Assembly (NCBI RefSeq): GCF_004766055.1
Contig: NZ_SPQR01000002.1
Location: 310,001-374,000, forward strand
Origin: Desulfosporosinus sp. Sb-LF
GTDB taxonomy: Bacteria; Bacillota; Desulfitobacteriia; Desulfitobacteriales; Desulfitobacteriaceae
Length of the DNA stretch: 64,000 bases
Direction: 5' to 3'
The position numbers and the translations under genes are program-made. A model generated the notes under the pieces. That model saw nothing but the letters and a program-made list of their open reading frames with translations, was not told where the DNA came from and did no database searches. Shown piece by piece: positions 21,190 to 30,400 of this stretch. Within the stretch, counting starts at the first letter, position 1. The number at the start of each line of letters is the position of its first letter.

Positions 21190-21519
21190 TTGTCTTATAT
21201 CTTAGATTCATACCCCTATCCAGTGGTATTTGTTGATTGTGATCATATTATCCGACACATGAATAAAAAGGCTAATTACCATTATTACCAGGAACGTAGA
21301 TACCGTGATCTGATTGGTAAATCGGTGTTTACTTGTCATCAAAATGTGGAGTCAGTTGAAATGATAAAAGCAGCAGTTGAAAAACTTAAAAATCACGCAA
21401 GTGAAGTTTTTTTACATGTTAATGTTAGGAATGAAAGAGTATATATAGTTCCTGTAAGAGATGAGAGTGGTAGATTATTGGGATATTTCGAGAGATTCGA
21501 AATGAATTTACAGAAGTAG
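21190..21519 (+). CDS. small PAS-like sensor protein, abnormal start
   Basis: The 109 residues look like a single PAS domain (YPYPVVFVDCDHIIRHMNKKA, then DLIGKSVF and RVYIVPVRDESGRLLGYFE). No output domain is present, so it may be a small ligand- or redox-binding protein; ligand and function are unknown. The start is problematic. A strong GGAGGG precedes an ATG at 21172 in the same frame, but the next codon is TAA. Translation may instead begin at TTG 21190, with AAGGA seven bases upstream. A single base change from CAA to TAA would explain the layout, so this could be a fresh pseudogene, a start-stop element, or a sequencing error. Confidence 0.6.
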   Translation: MSYILDSYPYPVVFVDCDHIIRHMNKKANYHYYQERRYRDLIGKSVFTCHQNVESVEMIKAAVEKLKNHASEVFLHVNVRNERVYIVPVRDESGRLLGYFERFEMNLQK

Positions 21520-21675
21520 TCATAAAAATTAAACACTAACGGGGAATAAAAATTTTTAATCTCCTTAAGAGAACAAATGGGGTTTCGCAAGCATTGCGAG
21601 GCCTCTTCTATTTCTACCCAGAAGAAAAGCTCGTAAGTTAAACCTTTTCTACTTTGCTTAAACCTTCACAATCTT

Positions 21676-21722
21676 GGACATACTGTTATTAGTTAAGAGA
21701 TGTAACAGATAACAGTATGTCC
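21676..21722. repeat. 14-bp inverted repeat upstream of spoIIR
   Basis: GGACATACTGTTAT (21676-21689) and its exact reverse complement (21709-21722) are separated by 19 bases. The right arm ends 5 bases before the GAGGGGG ribosome site of spoIIR. There is no T run, so it does not look like a terminator. It could be an operator or an RNA hairpin in the spoIIR leader. Confidence 0.7.
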
Positions 21723-21744
21723 ATATGAGGGGGTTTGATTTTTA

Positions 21745-22479
21745 ATGAAAGCAGTAAATACTATTATTATAAGTTTGATTGCATTTATGCTAATTGGAGC
21801 TTTTTGGGGACCAATTCGTGGGGGAAATGCGACTGAAAGTAATAAAGTTGCTGCCTCTTCATCTTCTAATGAAAAGGCGTTAGCTTCAACACCAGATCAA
21901 TTGATTCGCTTTCATGTTCTCGCAAATTCGGACAACGAACAGGACCAAGCGCTCAAGCGAGCCGTTCGTGATGCCATTCTCAAAGAAGTTTCTCCCCGGT
22001 TAGCTGTTTCTCGGTCCTTAAGTGAATCTCGGCAACTGCTTAAACAAGTTCGTCCGGATATGGAGGATATTGGTCGGTCAGTAGTAAAGGCTTGGGGTAA
22101 GGATTATTCGGTACATACAGAGTATGGACATTTCTCATTTCCCACAAAATCTTATGGCACATTGGTTCTGCCAGCTGGTGACTATGAGGCATTACGTGTG
22201 GTGATCGGAGAGGGCCAAGGTTCAAATTGGTGGTGTGTACTTTTTCCACCACTTTGCTTTGTCGATATTGATCATTCCACTGCAGTTCAAGTTGATGGAA
22301 AGCCAGGGATACCACTTAAAAACGAGCTAAGAGGTGGTGTTTCAGGCGGAGTTAATAGAGGGGTTAAAAACGAAGCCTTGGCTTTACCAATCAATCAAAC
22401 ATATAAAACTACGAAAAGCTCGCCTAAGATACGATTTTTCTTTTGGGAAATGGTTAATCGTCTTACTACTGCCGTGTAA
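21745..22479 (+). CDS. spoIIR: stage II sporulation protein R
   Basis: SpoIIR is the secreted forespore signal that triggers SpoIIGA processing of pro-sigma-E in the mother cell. The 244-residue protein has an N-terminal membrane or signal segment (about 5-25) and the family core LIRFHVLANSDNEQDQALKRAVRDAIL, and it contains WWCVLFPPLCFVD and ends near KIRFFFWEMVN. The ATG follows GAGGGGG. In Bacillus it is a sigma-F gene; I could not identify a clear sigma-F promoter here. Confidence 0.93.
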   Translation: MKAVNTIIISLIAFMLIGAFWGPIRGGNATESNKVAASSSSNEKALASTPDQLIRFHVLANSDNEQDQALKRAVRDAILKEVSPRLAVSRSLSESRQLLKQVRPDMEDIGRSVVKAWGKDYSVHTEYGHFSFPTKSYGTLVLPAGDYEALRVVIGEGQGSNWWCVLFPPLCFVDIDHSTAVQVDGKPGIPLKNELRGGVSGGVNRGVKNEALALPINQTYKTTKSSPKIRFFFWEMVNRLTTAV

Positions 22480-22480
22480 G

Positions 22481-23296
22481 TTAGACCCTGGGGATGTTCC
22501 TACCATGGAATATTTCTGCCATTTCTTTCGTTAGACGTTGTTTTATCTTTTTTTTCTCACTTGGAAGGAGTTCCTTTTTTGCCGTCCCGAACAAATAATT
22601 ATCGAGATCAAAGTCTTTTAGGATCATTTTAGTATGAAAGATATTTTCCTGATAGACATTAACGTCAATCATCTGATAGAGTTCTTTTATTTCTTTGGCA
22701 ACATAATTTTGAATGGAATTAATTTTATGATCAATAAAGAACTTCTTTCCGTCGAGATCTCGGGTAAACCCCCGAACTCGGTAGTCTATAATAGCTATAT
22801 CTGATGAAAAGTTAGTTACTAGATAATTGAGGGCTGCTAGTGGGGAAATTTTGCCACAAGTTGAGACATCAATATCAGCTCTGAAAGAACTGATCCCTTT
22901 GTTAGGGTGACTTTCTGGATAGGTGTGAACGGTAATGTGGCTTTTATCCAGATGGGCCACAACGTCCGAAGATGTGTCTACAGAAATAGGATCAGATTTG
23001 GGCTTTTCTAGAGGGACCAGTTCCTGTTCTTCTGAAATAAGCATTGTGACACTGGCTCCTTGAGGGTCATAGTCTTGTTTGGCAATATTTAGGATGTGTG
23101 CGCCGATGATGTTGGCTACATCTGAAAGGATTCTTGCTAGTCTATCTGAATTGTATTCCTCATCGACGTAATCAATGTAGGCTTGACGGTGTTCAAGTGA
23201 CTTAGCATAACAAATATCGTACATATTGAAGCTGAGTGTTTTTGTAAGGTTATTGAAACCGTATAATTTGAGTTCTTTCAATGGTTTAATTTCCAT
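22481..23296 (-). CDS. speD: S-adenosylmethionine decarboxylase proenzyme (E. coli-type SpeD)
   Basis: SpeD makes decarboxylated SAM, the aminopropyl donor for spermidine. The 271-residue length matches the long E. coli type rather than the ~130-residue Bacillus type. Self-cleavage should occur at [16 protein letters not shown], between K118 and S119, with S119 becoming the pyruvoyl group. The gene faces the opposite way from its neighbours, and its stop is one base from the spoIIR stop, so the two converge with no terminator between them. The ATG has GGAGG. No speE is seen in this window. Confidence 0.92.
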   Translation of the reverse strand: MEIKPLKELKLYGFNNLTKTLSFNMYDICYAKSLEHRQAYIDYVDEEYNSDRLARILSDVANIIGAHILNIAKQDYDPQGASVTMLISEEQELVPLEKPKSDPISVDTSSDVVAHLDKSHITVHTYPESHPNKGISSFRADIDVSTCGKISPLAALNYLVTNFSSDIAIIDYRVRGFTRDLDGKKFFIDHKINSIQNYVAKEIKELYQMIDVNVYQENIFHTKMILKDFDLDNYLFGTAKKELLPSEKKKIKQRLTKEMAEIFHGRNIPRV

Positions 23297-23428
23297 TTGC
23301 GTCCTCCAAAACTTCCTAGAACATTATTAGTAATAAGGGATACACAGAGTACTCTACGATATTTAGGGCAAAAATATTCAATGAGAATGGATTTACTGGT
23401 AGCATATCATAAATAATCATTTTAGCTA

Positions 23429-23457
23429 TTGACGGGCGTGTCTCTATAAGATATAAT
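23429..23457 (+). promoter_or_regulatory. sigma-A promoter of tRNA-Ser(GGA)
   Basis: TTGACG (23429-23434), a 17-base spacer and perfect TATAAT (23452-23457) lie about 45 bases upstream of the tRNA. Confidence 0.7.
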
Positions 23458-23501
23458 ATCATTTGTTCACTAAATTAACCAAAAGGCGTTTTGTTGAGCA
23501 T

Positions 23502-23593
23502 GGAGAGGTGGCTGAGTGGTCGAAGGCGCCCGCCTGGAAAGCGGGTACATTGGGCAACCGGTGTCGAGGGTTCAAATCCCTCTCTCTCCGCCA
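23502..23593 (+). tRNA. tRNA-Ser(GGA)
   Basis: This 92-base gene includes CCA. The acceptor GGAGAGG/TCTCTCC, anticodon stem CCCGC/GCGGG with loop CTGGAAA (anticodon GGA, codons UCC/UCU) and long variable arm identify it. It is the third serine tRNA in 3.5 kb. Confidence 0.96.
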
Positions 23594-23607
23594 AGTTCAA
23601 AGGATAT

Positions 23608-23640
23608 AAGCCAAAGTATTCGACTTCGGCTTTTTATTTT
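23608..23640 (+). terminator. intrinsic terminator after tRNA-Ser(GGA)
   Basis: AAGCC-A-AAGT and ACTT-C-GGCTT form a stem followed by TTTTTATTTT. It overlaps the SRP RNA promoter. Confidence 0.75.
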
Positions 23641-23648
23641 GCTATAAT
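23619..23648 (+). promoter_or_regulatory. candidate promoter of SRP RNA
   Basis: A perfect TATAAT (23643-23648) lies 7 bases before the predicted RNA start. The -35 (TTCGAC, 18-base spacing) is weak and shares the preceding terminator. Confidence 0.5.
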
Positions 23649-23654
23649 TAGTTT

Positions 23655-23924
23655 AGCCGTACTAGATGGGGAGGTAGCGGTTCCCTGTAACTTGCAGCCC
23701 GCTCTAGCAAGATGGAATTCCCGCGAGAGGTCCTCGCCTGTGAAGCTGTCTTTGATTAGCAACGATGAGATTTTGGTCTTGCGCAACAGAACACTCCGAA
23801 CCGTGTCAGATCTTGACGGAAGCAGCACTAAGGAGAGCGTTCTGTGTGCCGTAAGGTTGCCTGAATCGAGTTCGCTGATCAGGGTAACGTTCGGAGGCGA
23901 TGGTTCAATCAAGGGTGTACGGCT
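23655..23924 (+). ncRNA. ffs: signal recognition particle RNA (large Bacillus-type, 4.5S/6S-like)
   Basis: This RNA is the scaffold of the signal recognition particle. The ends pair: AGCCGTAC (23655-23662) with GTACGGCT (23917-23924). The length of about 270 bases matches the Firmicute form with an Alu domain. The S-domain hallmark is present, GTCAGATCTTGACGGAAGCAGC around 23805-23826, aligning base for base with the usual GTCAG...GGAAGCAGC helix 8. The tetraloop reads UGAC rather than GGAA. It sits between tRNA-Ser and dnaX, as scr does in Bacillus. Confidence 0.93.
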
Positions 23925-23941
23925 ATTTTATAAATAGGGAT

Positions 23942-23968
23942 AAAGGTGGTCATTGTACCATCTTTTTT
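23942..23968 (+). terminator. intrinsic terminator after SRP RNA
   Basis: AAAGGTGGT and ACCATCTTT form a 9-bp stem with loop CATTGT, continuing into a T run. Confidence 0.75.
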
Positions 23969-24005
23969 GGCATATTTATAGACTCTGTTTATCGAGGGTG
24001 AAATT

Positions 24006-25685
24006 ATGGCTTATTTGGCACTGTACCGTGAATGGCGTCCGAAAATGTTTAGAGACATAGTAGGACAGGATCATATCACCAAAACATTAGTTAATGCCCT
24101 AAAGCAAGGAAAGATCGCTCACGCTTATTTATTCAGCGGTCCGAGGGGTACAGGTAAAACCACTGCGGCCAAAATATTGGCCAAGGCCTTGAATTGTGAA
24201 CAAAAAGATGGCGTTGAACCCTGTAACCATTGCGCTTCCTGTACTAGTATTGATCATGGTTCAGCCATGGAAGTTTTTGAAATTGACGCTGCTTCAAACC
24301 GCGGAATCGATGAAATTAGAGATTTACGTGAAAATGTAAAATTGAGCTCAATTCAAGGAAAATATAAAGTTTATATTATTGATGAAGTACATATGCTAAC
24401 AACAGAGGCCTTTAATGCCCTGCTCAAGACACTGGAAGAACCTCCACCCCAGGTTATTTTTATTTTGGCAACGACTGAGGTTCAAAAAATACCTTTGACA
24501 ATTCTCTCTCGTGTACAGCGTTTTGAATTCCATCGTATCTCGGTAGAAAATATTCAAAATAGATTAGTGGAAGTGTGCACGTCGTTAAATCGTCAAGTCC
24601 ATCCAAATGCTTTGGTGGTGATTGCCCAAAAATCCGAAGGAGGCCTTCGGGATGCCTTAAGTATTTTAGATCAATGCTTGCTTCAGGATGGCCCGATCGG
24701 GGTAGAGGATGTCTATCTAGTCCTAGGAATGGTCGGTGAGACTTTCAGTGCTCAGTTAGTGGACTCATTGCTCTCCTCAAATTATAGTGAGTGCTTAACC
24801 CTTCTAGCGGAGGGAATTCAGCAAGGGCGTGATCCTCGACAGATTATTCGAGAACTCTTAGATTATCTTCGTCAAATGCTGTTAACTTCGGCTACGAGGG
24901 AAGCGCCTTTGGTAGCACCCCATATTCAGGAGCGGTTGCTCAAGCAGAGTGAACAGAGCGGGATTTCTCGAATGTTGCACTGGATTTCCATACTATTGCA
25001 AGGTGAAGGTCAGCTCAAATATGCGTCTAACGCACGATTAGCTGCCGAACTGTTGTTAGTTCAGACGATTCATGAGAATCGAGCACCATCTATAAGTGGT
25101 CAAGAGGAGATTTTAATACGATTATCCACTTTGGAACAACAGATTCAAGGGATACGTTCAGTCCAAGGGGACGTAAGCGAAAGAAAGCCCTCAGCCAGTT
25201 CGAACGTGGTGCGCCAGAGGGTTTCTAATGTAGCAAATAATGCACCCATAACGGTAAAGAATGTTAATGCGAATATTACCGAGAGTACTGAGGGAGTAGT
25301 TCCTAAACAAACCCTCAGCATCGAGGGGATCCAGGAGCGTTGGACTGACGTTTTAGATCAGGTCAAGAAACTTAAAAAGTCAACCCAGGCCTTTTTGTTG
25401 GAAGGGAAACCAGTTCAACTTGAGGGAAATACCTTGACGATCCTTTTCCGTGAAGGATGTTCCTTTCACAAAGACAAAGTCAATCAACCTGATAATAAGC
25501 AGACGATTGAAGATGTTCTTAAGAAACTATTCAGTATTTCGATAACACTTCAGAATTTCATGGAGAACGAATATCAAACCAGGGAAACATCTGAGAGCCA
25601 AGAGTTGAAGAGGCAAGAACAGACCTTAATCGACAAAGCTAAAGATATGTTTGGACCAGATCTTGTGGTTGTAAAAGAGAGGTAA
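24006..25685 (+). CDS. dnaX: DNA polymerase III subunits gamma/tau
   Basis: DnaX is the clamp-loader ATPase and organiser of the replisome. The 559-residue protein has Walker A GPRGTGKTTAAKI (about 45), a zinc module with four cysteines (CEQKDGVEPCNHCASC) and Walker B IIDEVHML with a downstream SRVQRFEF arginine finger. Domain III and a tau tail of about 200 residues follow. I see no strong frameshift slip site. It opens the dnaX-ybaB-recR unit with GAGGG before the ATG. Confidence 0.95.
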   Translation: MAYLALYREWRPKMFRDIVGQDHITKTLVNALKQGKIAHAYLFSGPRGTGKTTAAKILAKALNCEQKDGVEPCNHCASCTSIDHGSAMEVFEIDAASNRGIDEIRDLRENVKLSSIQGKYKVYIIDEVHMLTTEAFNALLKTLEEPPPQVIFILATTEVQKIPLTILSRVQRFEFHRISVENIQNRLVEVCTSLNRQVHPNALVVIAQKSEGGLRDALSILDQCLLQDGPIGVEDVYLVLGMVGETFSAQLVDSLLSSNYSECLTLLAEGIQQGRDPRQIIRELLDYLRQMLLTSATREAPLVAPHIQERLLKQSEQSGISRMLHWISILLQGEGQLKYASNARLAAELLLVQTIHENRAPSISGQEEILIRLSTLEQQIQGIRSVQGDVSERKPSASSNVVRQRVSNVANNAPITVKNVNANITESTEGVVPKQTLSIEGIQERWTDVLDQVKKLKKSTQAFLLEGKPVQLEGNTLTILFREGCSFHKDKVNQPDNKQTIEDVLKKLFSISITLQNFMENEYQTRETSESQELKRQEQTLIDKAKDMFGPDLVVVKER

Positions 25686-25760
25686 ACCAAAGTTTAAATA
25701 GCATGAAAGTCAACGACTTTCAAATGATTGATAGGACTAAATAAGATAGGATGTGTTAAA

Positions 25761-26108
25761 ATGGCAGGTTTAAAAGGAATGGGCGGCGGCGGTATGGGTG
25801 GTAATATGAACCAGATGCTAAAGCAGGCTCAAAAGATGCAAGAGGATATGGCGCGAGTACAGTTGGAGCTTCAAACTAAAACGGTAGATGCTTCTTCTGG
25901 CGGAGGAATGGTACAGGTCGTAGTGAGTGGGAAAATGGAATTAGTAGAGTTGAAGATTAAACCAGAAGCTGTCGACCCACAGGATGTAGAAATGTTGGAA
26001 GACCTAGTTAAAGCAGCCTTAAACGAAGGGCTAAGGAAGGCCCAGGAAATGGCCAGCAATGAAATGGGTAAACTGACCGGTGGCTTAAAGATCCCCGGCT
26101 TGTTCTAG
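25761..26108 (+). CDS. ybaB: YbaB/EbfC family nucleoid-associated protein
   Basis: This small DNA-binding protein of 115 residues starts with a Gly/Met-rich leader (MAGLKGMGGGGMGGNMNQ). The core has QAQKMQEDMARVQ and GGGMVQVVVSG. The family binds DNA as a dimer; its role near recR is unclear. I choose ATG 25761, with AGGA nine bases upstream; an in-frame start at 25728 lacks a ribosome site. Confidence 0.92.
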   Translation: MAGLKGMGGGGMGGNMNQMLKQAQKMQEDMARVQLELQTKTVDASSGGGMVQVVVSGKMELVELKIKPEAVDPQDVEMLEDLVKAALNEGLRKAQEMASNEMGKLTGGLKIPGLF

Positions 26109-26115
26109 GTGATCT

Positions 26116-26712
26116 ATGGACTTTTTACATTATCCACAACCCTTGGCAGATCTTATAAGTAACTTGTCCCGACTACCAGGGATTGGACCAAAGACTGCTG
26201 GACGGCTCGCTTTTTATCTTCTTCAACAACCACGGGTCTCAGAAGATTTGGCTGAGGCGATCGTTGTGGCTAACCGGGAAATCATGAAGTGTTCGCTATG
26301 TTCTAATTTTACGGATATTGACCCTTGTGTGATCTGTAATAATGTTCACAGAGATCAAAAGTCGCTTTGCGTTGTAGAGCATCCTAGAGATGTTGTATCC
26401 TTAGAAAAAACCAGAGAATTTAAAGGACTTTATCATGTTCTCCATGGTGTTCTTTCCCCAATGGAGGGAATTGGGCCAGAGCAATTGACCATTAAACAGC
26501 TCTTGAAACGATTAGACGGAGTTCACGAAGTGGTTATGGCCTTGAACCCGACTGTGGAGGGAGAGGCTACGTCTTTATACTTAGCACGCTTACTCAAACC
26601 TTTAGGTATTAGGGTAACCCGCATAGCGCATGGTTTGCCCGTCGGTGGAGATCTAGAATATGCGGACGAAGTGACCATTGCCCGGGCTTTGGAAGGTAGA
26701 AGACAATTATAG
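26116..26712 (+). CDS. recR: recombination mediator RecR
   Basis: RecR works with RecO and RecF in recombinational repair. The 198-residue protein has the N-terminal helix-hairpin-helix ([17 protein letters not shown]), a C4 zinc finger ([16 protein letters not shown]) and a Toprim domain ([12 protein letters not shown]). It starts 7 bases after ybaB and ends with the common QL tail. Confidence 0.95.
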   Translation: MDFLHYPQPLADLISNLSRLPGIGPKTAGRLAFYLLQQPRVSEDLAEAIVVANREIMKCSLCSNFTDIDPCVICNNVHRDQKSLCVVEHPRDVVSLEKTREFKGLYHVLHGVLSPMEGIGPEQLTIKQLLKRLDGVHEVVMALNPTVEGEATSLYLARLLKPLGIRVTRIAHGLPVGGDLEYADEVTIARALEGRRQL

Positions 26713-26751
26713 TTAACGATAATATATTAGCTCCATCTTGCATAGTTATTT

Positions 26752-26799
26752 AAGCACATTGACTAATCGCCAAAATCGTTTAGTGGATGTGCCTTTTTA
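26752..26799 (+). terminator. intrinsic terminator after recR
   Basis: AAGCACATTGACTAATCG pairs with CGTTTAGTGGATGTGC with a few mismatches and is followed by CTTTTTATC. Confidence 0.75.
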
Positions 26800-26941
26800 T
26801 CTTAATGCTATATTAGTGGAGCTTTTTCATATACGATAATCTGATTTATTAGCAAGTTTTCTGGAAATTAGTAGTGTTGAGTTCTTCTTTGCCCTAGGCA
26901 AGCATATTTATGGACTAGCACTGGGCGAAGGAGGTAAATTC

Positions 26942-27196
26942 ATGACCTTAATCTTTCTGGGTTTGCTTATTTTGCTAATAGGCTTGGTCGTTCGGTCTAC
27001 CCTGAGTAAGCCTAATTTGTTGATAAAGATTCTGATTCATATGCTAGGAGGAATTGTCGGACTATGGGTGTTCGACCTTTTACTTAGTATTCTAGGATTT
27101 GCAATTCCACTAAATTTTTTCACGATAATTTTAGTTGGATTGTTGGGATTTCCAGGGGTCTTAACTCTAACTGTATTGCAGTTTTTAGGAATCTAA
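26942..27196 (+). CDS. bofA: pro-sigma-K processing inhibitor BofA family protein
   Basis: In Bacillus, BofA holds the SpoIVFB protease inactive in the forespore outer membrane until sigma-G signalling. This 84-residue protein is almost wholly hydrophobic, with two to three membrane segments and the family ending AIPLNFFTIILVGLLGFPGVLTL. It lies just after recR, as in Bacillus. The ATG has AAGGAGG. It appears to have its own transcript, since a terminator separates it from recR. Confidence 0.85.
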   Translation: MTLIFLGLLILLIGLVVRSTLSKPNLLIKILIHMLGGIVGLWVFDLLLSILGFAIPLNFFTIILVGLLGFPGVLTLTVLQFLGI

Positions 27197-27267
27197 AGGA
27201 GTGTTAAGATAGCTACCGTTGGTATGAGGAATTGTGTCTCGAAAAGCTAAACTTCTTATTAATTTTC

Positions 27268-27297
27268 TTGACGGATTCGATAATTAAGAGTTATACT
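27268..27297 (+). promoter_or_regulatory. candidate promoter of nifJ
   Basis: TTGACG (27268-27273), an 18-base spacer and TATACT (27292-27297) would start a transcript near 27304, just before the hairpin at 27312-27345 and about 195 bases before nifJ. Confidence 0.5.
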
Positions 27298-27311
27298 TAT
27301 CCTGTCCAAAG

Positions 27312-27345
27312 GGGAACTATTCGGGTCATACCCGAAGTAGTTCCC
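27312..27345 (+). repeat. strong hairpin in the bofA-nifJ gap (terminator or nifJ leader hairpin)
   Basis: GGGAACTATTCGGGT and ACCCGAAGTAGTTCCC pair over about 15 bp with one bulge and a 3-base loop. Five T follow seven bases later (27353-27357). It may end bofA transcription, or, if the promoter at 27268 is real, form a 5' leader hairpin of nifJ. The rest of this 303-base gap shows nothing else recognisable. Confidence 0.7.
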
Positions 27346-27499
27346 TGAATCTGTTTTTACGGTCTTTAATGAAAATTCTCTCTTTTCAGTATACAGCTCG
27401 ACTCTTAATTTCTTGAGCTTATTGAGAAAATGGAAGGAGAGTAAGACCTCTTTTAGAGACCTAAAATTAAATTAATCACATGAATTAGGAGGATGAATA

Positions 27500-30400
27500 A
27501 TGGCTAAAATGAAAACCATGGATGGTAATGAAGCGGCAGCTCACGCGTCGTATGCGTTTACGGAAGTTGCCACGATCTTCCCCATCACTCCCTCTTCGAC
27601 AATGGCCGAACTAGTGGATGAATGGGCTGCTCATGGAAGGAAAAACATCTTTGGACAAACTGTTAAGGTTGTAGAGATGCAATCCGAGGCTGGGGCAGCC
27701 GGAGCAGTACATGGTTCCCTGCAAGCTGGGGCTTTAACCACCACATATACAGCTTCACAAGGCTTACTTTTAATGATTCCTAATATGTATAAAATTGCTG
27801 GTGAGCTTCTCCCGTGCGTATTTCATGTGAGTGCCCGTGCCCTGGCAACCCACGCTCTATCAATTTTTGGTGATCATCAGGACGTCATGTCCGTACGTGC
27901 CACTGGTTTTGCACAGCTTTCTTCACACAACGTGCAAGAAGCTTTGGACCTAGGCTTTATTGCTCACCTTGCAACCGTTAAATCGCGAGTTCCTTTCATG
28001 CATTTCTTTGACGGATTTCGTACTTCTCACGAAATTCAAAAGATTGAAATTCCAGAGTATGAGGAAGTTGCTACCCTTCTTGATATGGATGCAGTTCAAG
28101 CCTTCCGTGATCGTTCTTTGAATCCAGAACGACCAGTACTTCGTGGAACAGCTCAAAACCCAGATGTTTATTTCCAAGGTCGGGAAGCTTCCAATAGTTT
28201 TTATGATGTAATTCCAGATATGGTTGAACATTATATGCAAGAATATAAGAAACTCACCGGTCGTGAATATCACCCATTCCAATATTATGGTGCTGAAGAT
28301 GCAGAACATGTTATTGTGGCTATGGGCTCGATCTGCGACACCATTGAAGAAACCATTGATTACCTAGTAGCTAGAGGAGAAAAAGTAGGAGTTATTAAGG
28401 TTCACCTCTTCCGTCCTTTCTCCAGTGATTATTTCTTCAAAGTATTACCTAAAACTGTGAAAAAAATTGCAGTTCTTGAGCGTACTAAAGAGCCAGGTTC
28501 CTTAGGCGAACCTCTCTACCTAGATGTTAAGGATATTTTCTACTCTAGCGATATGAAACCTGTTATTGTCGGAGGTCGCTATGGCTTAGGTTCTAAGGAT
28601 ACGACTCCTTCTCAAGTTCTAGCTGTTTACAAGAACCTCAAGTCTGAAGCTCCGAAAAACGGCTTCACGATCGGTATCGTAGATGATGTGACTTTTAAAT
28701 CTTTAGCTGAAGATGAAATCATCGACACCGCTCCAGAAGGTACTATTTCTTGCAAATTCTGGGGACTTGGTTCCGATGGTACTGTCGGTGCTAATAAGCA
28801 AGCTATTAAGATCATTGGGGACCACACTAAGCTCTATGCACAAGCTTATTTCCAATACGATAGTAAGAAATCTGGCGGTATCACAGTTTCCCACGTCCGC
28901 TTTGGTAAAAAACAAATTAAATCCCCTTATTATGTTACAGGCACGAATTATATCGCTTGCCACAACCAAACTTATGTCCACCAGTATGATCTCTTAAAGG
29001 GCCTGAGAAAAGGTGGAAATTTCGTCTTGAACTGCCAATGGACTCCAGAAGAGCTGGAAGAGAAACTTCCGGCTGCTATGAAGCAGTCCCTCGCTAAAAA
29101 TGAAGTTAACTTTTACATTATTGATGCAGTATCGATTGCTCGTCAAATTGGGCTCGGTTCTCGCATTAACATGGTCATGCAAGCAGCTTTCTTCAAGCTT
29201 GCTAACGTAATCCCTGTCGAAGAGGCTATTGATTATCTAAAGGCTTCCGTCGTGAAGACCTATGGTAAAAAAGGCCAAAATATTGTTGATATGAACAATG
29301 CGGCGATTGATAAAGGGGTATCTTCTCTTGTTAAAGTGGAAATCCCTGCATCTTGGGCTAATGCGGACAATGCGCAAGCACAGGCGGCAGCTGCAGTTGA
29401 AGAAACAGATTTTGTGAAAAATATCCTTCGTCCGATGAATGCTTTGGAAGGAGATAACCTCCCAGTTAGCACGTTTACGGGCCGCGAAGATGGGACTTTC
29501 CCAGTAGGAACCGCATGCTCTGAAAAACGTGGTATTGCGGTTGTCGTACCAGAGTGGCAAATGGATAAGTGTATTCAATGTAACCAATGTTCCTATGTAT
29601 GCCCGCACGCAGCAATTCGTCCGTTCTTGATGAACGAGGAAGAAGCGAAAAACGCTCCTGCAACCTTCGTTGGTAAGAAAGCGATTGGTAAAGAAGCTGT
29701 AAATCTGCAATTCCGTGTTCAAATAAGTACACTAGATTGTACAGGTTGTGGCAACTGTGCTGAGGTATGCCCCGCTAAGGATAAGGCTTTGATTATGAAA
29801 CCAGCTGCTGAACAAATGGAGCAACAAGCAGAGAACTGGGAATTTGCAGTTACTCTCGCTAACAAGAGCAAGCTCTTTGATGTAACGACGGTTAAAGGTA
29901 GTCAGTTTGCGCAACCTTTGCTTGAGTTCAACGGCGCATGCCCTGGTTGTGGAGAAACAGCTTATATTAAACTTGTCACCCAACTTTTCGGTGACCGTAT
30001 GATGATAGCAAATGCTACCGGCTGTAGTTCGATCTGGGGTGGAAGTGCTCCTTCAGTTCCTTATACTACGAACCAAGAAGGTAAAGGACCTAGTTGGGCT
30101 AACTCCTTATTCGAGGACAACGCTGAGTTTGGCTATGGTATGTACTTGGGTGTTCGTCAACAACGCGAAAAACTTGTTGAGTTGATGACTCAAGCGCTGG
30201 AAATGGAAATCAGTGCTGAGTTGAAAGAAGCCTTCCAAGAGTGGATTAAGGGTTGGGATGATGCTGAAGCCTCCAAGGTTGCGACTGTTAAGGTCCTAGC
30301 TGGACTTAATGGATATGTTGGAGATAATAAAGTTCTCTCAGAAATCCTGGCAAAGAAAGATAATCTCATCAAGAAGTCTCAGTGGATTCTTGGCGGGGAC

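Noticed and set aside
23491-23937. 148-residue open frame across the tRNA-Ser(GGA)/SRP RNA region
   Set aside because: It runs through a clear tRNA and the SRP RNA, so it is not a protein gene.
29237-29722. Long antisense frame opposite nifJ (and others near 28000 and 28700)
   Set aside because: They mirror the codon pattern of the strongly coding nifJ strand and lack ribosome sites or family features.
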